Below are positions 7,522 to 13,702 of a stretch of 13,702 bases of DNA, in pieces. Within the stretch, counting starts at the first letter, position 1. The number at the start of each line of letters is the position of its first letter. Both the position numbers and the translations under genes were made by a program. This stretch comes from Thermoplasmata archaeon (lineage in GTDB: Archaea > Thermoplasmatota > Thermoplasmata > Lutacidiplasmatales > UBA184), in NCBI GenBank assembly GCA_030046135.1, contig JASIEC010000082.1, positions 1 to 13,702 of the forward strand. The letters run 5' to 3'. The notes under the pieces are model-generated. The model did no database searches and was not told the origin of the DNA. It saw only the letters and a program-made list of their open reading frames with translations.

Positions 7522-7542
7522 CGCTCCGTCCGCGGGGGAGCG
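7522..7542. terminator. Hairpin between convergent genes
   Basis: CGCTCC (7522-7527) and GGAGCG (7537-7542) form a 6-bp stem with a nine-base loop, in the 123-bp gap where the sedolisin-like gene and the membrane Fe-S gene converge. A shared terminator is possible by position, but there is no T-run on either strand. Confidence 0.25.
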
Positions 7543-7603
7543 CGGAGGGAGCCCGCCGAACACGCTGATGCCCGGCTCGGTCTCGAGCGGGAGGGGCGCG
7601 GGC

Positions 7604-9760
7604 CTATGGGACCTGCGGGCGAGCGACGGCGACCCGGCTCCCGGCCATCGGCAGCAGCACGGCGCCCTCCGCGAGCGCACCCGGGCTCGCTCCCACGAAG
7701 GAGGCGGCCACGGCCCGGGGGCCGGGGGTGGGAGCCCCGGTCCGCCGCGGCCGGGTCTCGGCCCGGCCCAGCCACCGCCGGACCGTGTGCCGGATGTCCG
7801 AGATGTAGAGGTTGTCGTACGGGCAGTCCTCGATGCAGTCGCCGACGCCGCAGCACTTCGTGCTGCGGAACTCGCCCGTCTGTCGGAAATGACCGACCAT
7901 GTCCGTCAACCCGACCGGGCAACCCTTCGCGCAGTCCAGGGTCGGGCAATCCTTGCAGACCTGCTTGTCGCGGACCTTGAGCTTGAACGCCCCGATCTTC
8001 TGGAACGCCTGCGCGATCACGCCGGTGTAGCACCAGCCCATCGTCACGCAGTTGTAGTTCCCCGCGTACGGGATCGCGACGAACAGGACGTACCAGCCGA
8101 CCGAGAAGGAGGCGATGAAGAAGAAGACGCTCGGGTCCGTCCCCTGGATGTAGACGCTGAGCGCCCCGATCGAGTCGAGGTAGGAGAGGACCGAGGTGCC
8201 GACGAGGGCCACCATCACGAGCCCGAGCGTGATCGAGTACGCGCTCGAGAACCGGCTCGAGAGGTACTTCCGCGCGATCGGGCTCGAGCGGTTGAACGAC
8301 TTCATCGAATCGATCGTGGTGCCCAAGTACATCATCGGGGCGGTGCAGAACACCGCGCACACGACCCGTCGGCCGAACAGGGCGACGAGGGCGCCCGTGA
8401 TGACGTACGTCAGCAGGACGGCCCCGAAGACGCCGACCGCGAGCGGGTAGGAGCCGATCCCCATCGGCCAGCCGAGGAACGGGACGGTGCTCGGGTTCGG
8501 CTGGTTCGGGTAGAGGAGCGCGAAGTAGAGGCTGGGGTAGAAGACGGCGAACGCGGCGTAGCAGCCCATCATGAGGCCGAGACGCACCCGGTTCTCGAGG
8601 TTCTTCGTCTCCCGGAACTTGAAGACGACGAGCGCCCCCATCTCGAGGCCCATCATGATCAAGAACCAGGAGGACCCGGCGGCGGTCGCAAAGAACCAGA
8701 AGCCGTTCGAGAGCGCGTTGAGCGCGATCGTCCCCGCGGGGCCGGCGAGGGGAAGGAACGGGAAGCCGCCGAGGTAGGCCGCGGGGTCGAGCTGGACGCT
8801 GAGCACCGCCCCCATGCAGACCTCCGCGACGAACACGCCCGAGAGGAGCGCGAACGTCCAGGCGGGTCGCAGCTGCCAGGGGGTCGAGGGAGCGTCCCGG
8901 AATCGGGAGGGCCGAGAGACCGCCGCGAAGACGACGACCATCTCGAGGACGATCGCCACCGCGAACGCCGTGGCGTCGCCGAAGTACTGCCAGACGAACA
9001 GCCCGGCCATCATGAGCCCGTACACCGCGACGAGCTCGACCAGGTAGTCCCCGAACGGCGCGGAGAGCTGCCGGTACCGATAGAGGTATTCGAACAGGAA
9101 GACGAAGAGCCCGATCATGAGCGCGCTCGATGCGTAGATGGCGAGCGGCGACCAGGTCGTGCCGCCGAGGGCGGTCGGCGTGAACACCATGATCGCGGCC
9201 TGGAGCAGGAGCACGGTGAGGATCGCCCGGGGCAAGAGCCGCCAGAGGAGCGCGGCGGTGAGGAACATCTCGGCCGCCATGGTGAAGACGAACCACGGCG
9301 AGTTGATCGTCCCGACGAACACGGCCAGCCAGCCGCCGCTGACGGCCGGGACGCCCTGGGCGAGGAGCAGGCCCCAGCTCATGAGGAACTCGCTCACGAG
9401 GACCAGCGCGGCGAGGAGCACGGCCAACCCTGGTCCGAGGTACGGGGCGGCGATCCCCTCACCGAGCCCCGAGCCCGGCGCGCCGCGCGCTCGCAGGAGC
9501 GCACCCAGGAGCGGGGCGACCGTGGCCACCATCAGCACGCCGCTGACGGCGAGTCCCGCGACGAGGCTCCCGATCGACGGAGCCCGAAGATAGACGATGA
9601 CGCCGACCCACATCTCCCCCATCATGGCGAGGAGGTAGAGCGCAACCCACGACCGCGCCCGACGTTGCGCCTCGGCGGCCGAGCGGACGAGGAACGCCGT
9701 CGCGCCCGCCATCCCGGCGGCGATCAGCCCGAGCCCGACGAGGAGCGTCTCCGTCGCCAC
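7604..9760 (-). CDS. Polytopic membrane iron-sulfur protein with NapH/CcoG-like C-terminal region
   Basis: The 718-residue protein has roughly 15 hydrophobic helices and a cytoplasmic-type cysteine-rich end. The membrane part appears internally duplicated: E-x2-M-[SG] plus S-x-W-F-x3-M-x2-E-M occur at 124-128 with 154-165 and again at 313-317 with 363-374. The C-terminal third resembles polyferredoxins of the NapH/NosR/CcoG group: GRRVVCAVFC (463-472) and CVTMGWCYTG (571-580) around membrane helices, then C-x2-C-x4-C-x3-C-P (602-615) and CC-x4-C-x3-C-P (636-647), enough for two [4Fe-4S] clusters. Such proteins pass electrons between quinol and soluble redox carriers; the partners here are unknown. 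A low-complexity Pro/Arg/Ala tail follows residue 665. The start is GTG 9760, since no other start precedes the first helix; the ATG at 9776 is out of frame. A TATA box lies at 9797-9803. The neighbour at 9817-10794 is a shorter paralogue and probable partner subunit. Confidence 0.75.
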   Translation of the reverse strand: MATETLLVGLGLIAAGMAGATAFLVRSAAEAQRRARSWVALYLLAMMGEMWVGVIVYLRAPSIGSLVAGLAVSGVLMVATVAPLLGALLRARGAPGSGLGEGIAAPYLGPGLAVLLAALVLVSEFLMSWGLLLAQGVPAVSGGWLAVFVGTINSPWFVFTMAAEMFLTAALLWRLLPRAILTVLLLQAAIMVFTPTALGGTTWSPLAIYASSALMIGLFVFLFEYLYRYRQLSAPFGDYLVELVAVYGLMMAGLFVWQYFGDATAFAVAIVLEMVVVFAAVSRPSRFRDAPSTPWQLRPAWTFALLSGVFVAEVCMGAVLSVQLDPAAYLGGFPFLPLAGPAGTIALNALSNGFWFFATAAGSSWFLIMMGLEMGALVVFKFRETKNLENRVRLGLMMGCYAAFAVFYPSLYFALLYPNQPNPSTVPFLGWPMGIGSYPLAVGVFGAVLLTYVITGALVALFGRRVVCAVFCTAPMMYLGTTIDSMKSFNRSSPIARKYLSSRFSSAYSITLGLVMVALVGTSVLSYLDSIGALSVYIQGTDPSVFFFIASFSVGWYVLFVAIPYAGNYNCVTMGWCYTGVIAQAFQKIGAFKLKVRDKQVCKDCPTLDCAKGCPVGLTDMVGHFRQTGEFRSTKCCGVGDCIEDCPYDNLYISDIRHTVRRWLGRAETRPRRTGAPTPGPRAVAASFVGASPGALAEGAVLLPMAGSRVAVARPQVP

Positions 9761-9796
9761 GGTCGCCGTCCGGCATGCGCGAGACCCGGCCCCGCG

Positions 9797-9803
9797 TTAT
9801 ATT
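9797..9803 (-). promoter_or_regulatory. TATA box of the membrane Fe-S gene
   Basis: The minus strand reads AATATAA inside the 56-bp gap between the two tandem membrane genes, one of the clearest AT blocks in the window. Transcription would begin near 9774, giving a leader of about 13 bases before the GTG at 9760. The downstream gene can therefore be transcribed on its own as well as by read-through. Confidence 0.6.
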
Positions 9804-9816
9804 CCCACCGTGCTTA

Positions 9817-10794
9817 CTACAAATTCCGTAGGAAGGACGACGACGGCGCCTCGGGACCTTCTCGAGCCCGGCCTTCTCCTGGGGACGGGTATTGGTGGTC
9901 CCCCCGCGCCGCGGCTAGGCCGAACCGATCGGGCCCCAACGCCGCCCAGAGGAACACGATCATCTGGGCGATCAGCGCGAGGGCGAAGACGCCGGCGTTC
10001 GAGAGCTCGATCCAGACGTACAGTCCGCCCGCCATGAGCCCGAACGAGAGGACGAGGAGGAGGAGGTAGCGGGCCGCGGGCGTCGAGATCGCCTCCTCCC
10101 GGACGAGCGCGACGAGGATCCACGCCACGGCGAGCGCCATGAGCCCGCTCGCCCCGAGCGTGGAGCCGAGGAGCCAGGGCACCCCGCGCAGAGTGGGTGG
10201 CGAACAGATCATGACGGCCGGCTGGAGCGCGAGCAGCCGACGCATCAGCGGCGGGAATCGCGCGAGAAAGAGTCCCAGGGTGAGGAGCATCTCGAACGCC
10301 ATCGGGAAGACGAACCAACGGGAGACGACCGCCCCGGTCGCGATCGCCAGCAGTCGGTGATCGCCGACCCCGAGGCTGACGGGAAGCGTGTGTGTGATCA
10401 GGCTGAACGACCAGCCCATCAAGAACTCGTTCGCGACCACCAGAGCGATGACGGAGGCGACAAACGGCGTCCCACCGGCCCGCGGGACCCCCGGGACGAG
10501 ACCGTCCGCGTGGAGGCGGATCTCCCGGAGGAAGCCGACGAACACCACCGTGGCGCTCGCGGACATGACCCCCGAGGCGACCCAGAGGGCGGCCGCCACT
10601 CCCTTGGCTCCCCCCGCCGCGAAGTAGACGATCACGCCAAGGAACATCGCCGCCATCATGGCGAGGATAAACTGCACCACGCTCGCCGAGAGCGGCCCGG
10701 TGGCGGCGACGGCCCACTTCACGCAGATCGCGGCGACCGTCGACATTCCGGCCGCCAGCCCCGCGAGCAGGCCGACGACGAGCAGCTCGGTCAC
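9817..10794 (-). CDS. Polytopic membrane protein, short paralogue of the adjacent Fe-S protein
   Basis: The 325-residue protein with about 8-9 hydrophobic helices aligns along its length with the first ~285 residues of its downstream neighbour. Shared segments include FLGVIVY against WVGVIVY, NEFLMGW against SEFLMSW, SRWFVFPMAFEM (158-169) against SPWFVFTMAAEM, and LMAGGLYVW against LMMAGLFVW. It lacks the cysteine-rich Fe-S end and finishes in a charged tail (from about 296). Two membrane acids of the long protein, Glu49 and Glu273, are Ala and Gln277 here, while Glu123 and Glu168 are kept. GTG 10794 was chosen because V-T-E-L-L-V-V-G matches the neighbour's start V-A-T-E-T-L-L-V-G; the open frame to 11040 adds only proline- and glycine-rich residues. 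I do not recognise a named family. Arrangement and homology suggest a subunit or regulator of the same membrane complex. Confidence 0.7.
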   Translation of the reverse strand: MTELLVVGLLAGLAAGMSTVAAICVKWAVAATGPLSASVVQFILAMMAAMFLGVIVYFAAGGAKGVAAALWVASGVMSASATVVFVGFLREIRLHADGLVPGVPRAGGTPFVASVIALVVANEFLMGWSFSLITHTLPVSLGVGDHRLLAIATGAVVSRWFVFPMAFEMLLTLGLFLARFPPLMRRLLALQPAVMICSPPTLRGVPWLLGSTLGASGLMALAVAWILVALVREEAISTPAARYLLLLVLSFGLMAGGLYVWIELSNAGVFALALIAQMIVFLWAALGPDRFGLAAARGDHQYPSPGEGRAREGPEAPSSSFLRNL

Positions 10795-10813
10795 GGACGG
10801 TCGAGACGCACGG

Positions 10814-10820
10814 GGTATCT
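10814..10820 (-). promoter_or_regulatory. Weak TATA-like box of the short membrane paralogue
   Basis: The minus strand reads AGATACC, centred about 24 bp before the GTG at 10794, the spacing of a leaderless transcript. The match is weak. AAGGAG just upstream is too far from the start to act as a ribosome binding site. Confidence 0.3.
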
Positions 10821-11036
10821 CTCCTTGTTGAGGTCGCCGCGGTCCGCTCTCGCCTGAGCCCGCCGCCGGAGGCGGAGTCGGAGCCGCCGGCGTCGGGCCC
10901 GGCGCCACCGTTACCGGCGGACCCTCGCCCCCGCAAACCCTACTACCTGCGCGAAGGTGGGGGCCCGCCGTTGCAGGTGAACGGATCACGACCTCAACCG
11001 AACCTCCCAGCGGAAGCCGCCCAGCGCCCCCTCCGT

Positions 11037-11068
11037 CCACGGTCGCCCCCGGGGGCTGGCGACCGTGG
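11037..11068. repeat. Perfect 11-bp inverted repeat before the CLC gene
   Basis: CCACGGTCGCC (11037-11047) and GGCGACCGTGG (11058-11068) are exact reverse complements with a ten-base loop that itself contains CCCGGGGG. The hairpin ends 63 bases before the proposed CLC start. Because the flanking genes diverge, it is not an obvious terminator; an operator or mRNA leader structure is more likely. Confidence 0.55.
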
Positions 11069-11131
11069 CACCGATGGAAGGGCGTCGACCGTCAGAGCGT
11101 ACCTCGTTCGTGGGTCGCAGTTTCGAGAGAC

Positions 11132-12925
11132 TTGGCTCGCTGGGCTGTCATCGCCGTGCCCATCGGGGTCGTCGCCGGCCTCGGCGCGGCAGCGTTCTAC
11201 TATCTGATCACGGTCGTCTCCCAGGCCCTGCTCACCGGGGTCGCGGGCCTGACGCTCCCGGTGGACGGGACCCTCAATCCCGCGCAGCTAGCGTGGGCGA
11301 GCTCGCTGCCCCGGCTGTTCTGGATCCCCGGTCTCATGGTCGGAGGGGGCCTGTTCGTTGGCTTTGTCGCCTGGAAGTTGGCTCCCGAGATCGCCGGGCA
11401 CGGGACGGACGCCACGATCCGCTCCTTCCATCGTCAGGCGGGGGCGGTCCGACTTCGCGTGCCGATTCTCAAGGCGCTCACGAGCGCGGTGACGCTCGGA
11501 ACGGGCGGGAGCGGCGGCCGTGAGGGGCCGGTGTCCCAGATCGGAGGGGGATTCGGGTCGATGTGGGCCAACCTCGTCGGCCTGAGCGACCGGGATCGCC
11601 GGATCGCCCTGGCCAGCGGGATGGGCGCAGGGATCGGCGCGATCTTCCGAGCGCCGCTCGGCGGCGCGGTGTACGCGGCCGAGATCCTCTATCTCGGCGA
11701 TTTCGAGCCCGAGGTGTTCGTCCCCGGCATCATCGCCTCGGTGGTCGCCTACTCCGTGTACTCCTCGATCTTCGGGTTCCACACGTTGTTCGCGACGTCG
11801 GCCGCCTTCGCGAACTACGCGTTCAACCCCGAGCGCCTGCCGCTCTACCTCGTCCTCGGCATCGCGTGCGGCGCCGCGGGAATCTTCTTCACCTGGATGT
11901 ACCAACGGGGCGACCGGTGGTTCGGGAGCCGTCCGTGGGCCCGGCCGTGGGGACCGGCGATCGGGGCCGGCCTCGCCTCGGCCGTCTTCGTCGGCACCTA
12001 CTTCCTCCTTCCCGAGCAGGGCCACTTTGCGTCCCTCTCCTCCCTTTCGATCGGCTACGGGTTCGTTCAGGTCGCGGTCGCCGGCGATCTCGGCGCCTTC
12101 ACCTACGGCCTGATCGGCCTCCTGATCGCGGCCGTCGTGATCCGGATGGTCATGACGACGTTCGTCGTCGGCTCGGGCGGGAGCGCGGGCCTGTTCGGCA
12201 CGAGCGTGGTCGTCGGCGCGTTCCTCGGGACCGCGATCGGGGGCACCTTCCACGTCCTGCTCCCGTCCCTGGTCCCCACATCGATCGTCGCGGTGTTCGC
12301 CATCGTCGGGATGATGTCGTTCTTCGGGGGGATCTCGAAGGCCCCGCTCGGCGTGCTCATCATGGTCGTGGAAATGGCGGGCAGTTACGCCGTTCTGCCG
12401 GCCGCGATGATGTCGATCTTCGTCGCGTACGTCGTGACCGGGCCGTATCACATCTACTCCGAGCAGCTCCCCAGCCGTCTCCAGAGTCCGGCCCACCGCG
12501 AGGAATACCAGAGCTACTTCCTCGCCACGACCACGATCGGGGAGATCGCGCGCTACGACTCCGAGCCGGTGCCCCCGTCGATGTCGGTCGCGGACGCGAT
12601 CGACGTGGCGGTGACGCACGGCCGGGCCGTTCTCTCGGTCGAGAGCTCCGGGGCCTGGCACGGAGCGCTCCGTCTCTCCGAGCTCCTGAACGTCCCTCCC
12701 GAGAAGCGCGGCGAGCTCCGCGCCGCCGACCTCGCTCGCCCCGTCGACCTCGTTCTCCCCGCCGATCTCACGGCCCACGAGTCGCTACGACGGATGGAGG
12801 AGCGAGCCACCGACGTGGCCGCCGTGATCGCGGTCGACGGACCCAGTCGCGTCCTCGGGCTCGTCACCCGACGCGGACTGCGAGCCCCGGACTCTCTCCT
12901 CCCCCACCCGCCGTCGGGCCCTTGA
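11132..12925 (+). CDS. CLC-family chloride channel or H+/Cl- antiporter with CBS domains
   Basis: The 597-residue protein is a CLC fold (about 1-455) followed by two CBS domains (about 466-525 and 530-590) that usually bind adenine nucleotides and gate transport. Motifs in order: GHGTDAT (89-95, the GSGIP position), GGSGGREGP (125-133) with gating Glu131, IFRAPLGG (171-178), GGSAGLFGT (349-357, the GxFxP position), and HIYSEQL with Tyr442 as the likely anion-gate tyrosine. The Pro of GLFAP reads Thr357, and the first selectivity loop is atypical. The family moves chloride, sometimes nitrate or fluoride, and may be proton-coupled; this cannot be settled by eye. The start is uncertain: TTG 11132 leaves only three residues before the first helix, GTG 11156 is a further candidate, and the frame is open upstream but contains no ATG, GTG or TTG for about 200 bases. 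Confidence 0.88.
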   Translation: MARWAVIAVPIGVVAGLGAAAFYYLITVVSQALLTGVAGLTLPVDGTLNPAQLAWASSLPRLFWIPGLMVGGGLFVGFVAWKLAPEIAGHGTDATIRSFHRQAGAVRLRVPILKALTSAVTLGTGGSGGREGPVSQIGGGFGSMWANLVGLSDRDRRIALASGMGAGIGAIFRAPLGGAVYAAEILYLGDFEPEVFVPGIIASVVAYSVYSSIFGFHTLFATSAAFANYAFNPERLPLYLVLGIACGAAGIFFTWMYQRGDRWFGSRPWARPWGPAIGAGLASAVFVGTYFLLPEQGHFASLSSLSIGYGFVQVAVAGDLGAFTYGLIGLLIAAVVIRMVMTTFVVGSGGSAGLFGTSVVVGAFLGTAIGGTFHVLLPSLVPTSIVAVFAIVGMMSFFGGISKAPLGVLIMVVEMAGSYAVLPAAMMSIFVAYVVTGPYHIYSEQLPSRLQSPAHREEYQSYFLATTTIGEIARYDSEPVPPSMSVADAIDVAVTHGRAVLSVESSGAWHGALRLSELLNVPPEKRGELRAADLARPVDLVLPADLTAHESLRRMEERATDVAAVIAVDGPSRVLGLVTRRGLRAPDSLLPHPPSGP

Positions 12926-13135
12926 GCGGCGCGCGGGGCACGAGGGTCGTTCGGCTCCGATCCGAAGTCCCTCGGAACACGGCGGGACGACTCCTCGTTC
13001 GAGGGAACCCCGGGGTCTCGTCGTTCCGCGGGATCGATCCGCGCGACAACCGCGGGCTCAGGTGGGCCCGATCGGGACCGGGGTCCCGCGGGGTGTACGC
13101 GATGCGTTCGTCACGAATCCCCGCCGGGCCGTTCC
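12926..13135. other. Convergent intergenic region with GC hairpins
   Basis: The 210 bases between the CLC stop and the DinB-like stop contain a 10-bp palindrome CCCGATCGGG (13067-13076) and a hairpin GGGAC-CGGG-GTCCC (13074-13087). Either could help end transcription, but no T-run is present. No gene or RNA was recognised. Confidence 0.3.
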
Positions 13136-13702
13136 CTACTTCCCTTTTGCCGCACTCGGCCGCTTCGGTTCGATCGGGTGTCGGGCAGCCCACTCGCGGG
13201 CCCCGGGAATCAACGCCGACGCGGGAGGGGGCCACTTCCCGTGCAGCACCCGACGATCGATCCAGAAGGTGGTCGGGGGCTCGACGTCCATCTGCCAGAG
13301 CATCGCCTCGATCTCTCCCAGGTGGAGGAGGTGCTCCGTCACGCACTGGGCCAACGCCGCGTCGCGAGAGAGGCGGATCGGGTACTTTCTCGCGGCGACC
13401 CAGACCGCGGGCTTGGCGAGCTCCTGAGGAGTGTTCCACTTCGGGAACCGGGCGTTCCCGAGCTCGCTGACGTCCCGGAGTCGCCGGCGCACGGACGCGA
13501 GGGTGAGGTAGCGGTCCTGGGGGATCCGCATCACCTCGGGCATCCACGGGGTGGCCCGGTTCTCGCAGAATTCGGTGACGTGCTGCTCCTCGACGTAGGC
13601 GAGGTGCAGAAACGTGTCCCGGAACGAATGCATGCTCGTCCCGCGGTCCTTCGCGAACTCCTTCCATCCGAGCTTCGCGGCTCGCTCGAAGAACTCGCGG
13701 CG
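13136..13702 (-). CDS. DinB-like four-helix-bundle protein, 5' end outside the window
   Basis: The visible 188 residues resemble DinB/DUF664-type proteins, small cytoplasmic four-helix bundles with a three-histidine metal site, often thiol- or detoxification-related but mostly of unknown function. Likely ligands are the His in SFRDTFLHLAYVEEQH and the pair in TEHLLHLGEIEAML, which fit the usual H...H-x3-H pattern with Gly-Glu-Ile after the last. Although an ATG occurs at 13633, the frame stays open to the edge, and its translation (FFERAAKLGWKEFAKDRGTS) looks like the first helix of the fold, so the true start lies beyond 13702. The C-terminus is a basic tail ending in AAKGK. It converges with the CLC gene. 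Substrate unknown. Confidence 0.7.
   Translation of the reverse strand, partial: RREFFERAAKLGWKEFAKDRGTSMHSFRDTFLHLAYVEEQHVTEFCENRATPWMPEVMRIPQDRYLTLASVRRRLRDVSELGNARFPKWNTPQELAKPAVWVAARKYPIRLSRDAALAQCVTEHLLHLGEIEAMLWQMDVEPPTTFWIDRRVLHGKWPPPASALIPGAREWAARHPIEPKRPSAAKGK

Larger units (their letters stand above)
10795..11131. other. Divergent intergenic region
   Basis: This 337-base region separates the short membrane paralogue (minus) from the CLC gene (plus). It holds the weak TATA-like box at 10814-10820, many short GC palindromes around 10860-10920, an AT-richer patch near 10934-10947 (CAAACCCTACTACC) and a strong hairpin at 11037-11068. Frames through it are open on both strands, but they translate to Pro/Gly/Arg-rich sequence with no family resemblance, so I call no gene. 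Confidence 0.5.

Noticed and set aside
9774..9776. ATG near the predicted transcript start of the Fe-S gene as a leaderless start
   Set aside because: It is out of frame with the membrane protein and opens only a charged, domain-free frame.
7568..10069. 833-codon open frame antisense to the membrane Fe-S gene
   Set aside because: Highly charged RDE/H-rich translation typical of the complement of a membrane-protein gene; no family resemblance.
10795..11040. 82-residue extension of the short membrane paralogue
   Set aside because: Pro/Gly-rich, no resemblance to the paralogue, and it would run through the 3' edge of the 11-bp inverted repeat; the GTG at 10794 matches the paralogue's start.
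13136..13633. Complete 165-residue DinB-like protein starting at ATG 13633
   Set aside because: The frame continues to the window edge with helix-like, family-like sequence, so the gene is treated as partial.
1..13702. CRISPR array, tRNA, rRNA, insertion sequence or phage gene
   Set aside because: No regularly spaced repeats, cloverleaf, conserved rRNA segments, transposase or integrase motifs were seen on either strand.

Overview
The window is very GC-rich and gene-dense, and it looks archaeal. Several genes have a TATA-like box 24-26 bp before the start codon and no room for a leader. The large surface protein is an S53 (sedolisin)-type polypeptide with repeated beta-sandwich domains, about 25 N-glycosylation sequons and a C-terminal membrane anchor, a style common in Thermoplasmata. 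My best guess is a high-GC member of the Thermoplasmatota; this is inference from gene style, not from a marker gene. No rRNA, tRNA, CRISPR array, insertion sequence or integrase was seen.

Layout. (1) Bases 1-1110, minus strand: the 5' end of a DhnA-type class I aldolase gene (probably the first enzyme of the archaeal shikimate route, or a fructose-bisphosphate aldolase) behind a leader that can hide its ribosome binding site. Upstream lies a gene for a heme-oxygenase-like diiron enzyme of the CADD/PqqC type. (2) Bases 1198-3664, plus strand: a two-gene operon of a family III CoA-transferase and an acyl-CoA dehydrogenase, expressed divergently from the diiron enzyme through an 87-bp shared promoter region. 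(3) Bases 3731-7480, plus: a 1249-residue secreted, membrane-anchored sedolisin homologue in which all four catalytic positions appear replaced. (4) Bases 7604-10794, minus: two tandem, related polytopic membrane proteins. The longer one carries two copies of a membrane module and ends in a NapH/CcoG-like iron-sulfur region; the shorter one is a single copy of the membrane module. (5) Bases 11132-12925, plus: a CLC chloride channel or antiporter with a CBS-domain pair. (6) Bases 13136-13702, minus: a DinB-like protein whose start lies beyond the right edge.

How the genes may work together. The CoA-transferase and dehydrogenase make a natural pair: one forms an acyl-CoA by CoA exchange and the other oxidises it. 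The tandem membrane proteins look like two subunits of one membrane electron-transfer complex; its partners and substrate are not visible here. The most unusual items are this membrane Fe-S system, defined by a motif S-x-W-F-x3-M-x2-E-M seen three times, and the apparently protease-dead sedolisin.
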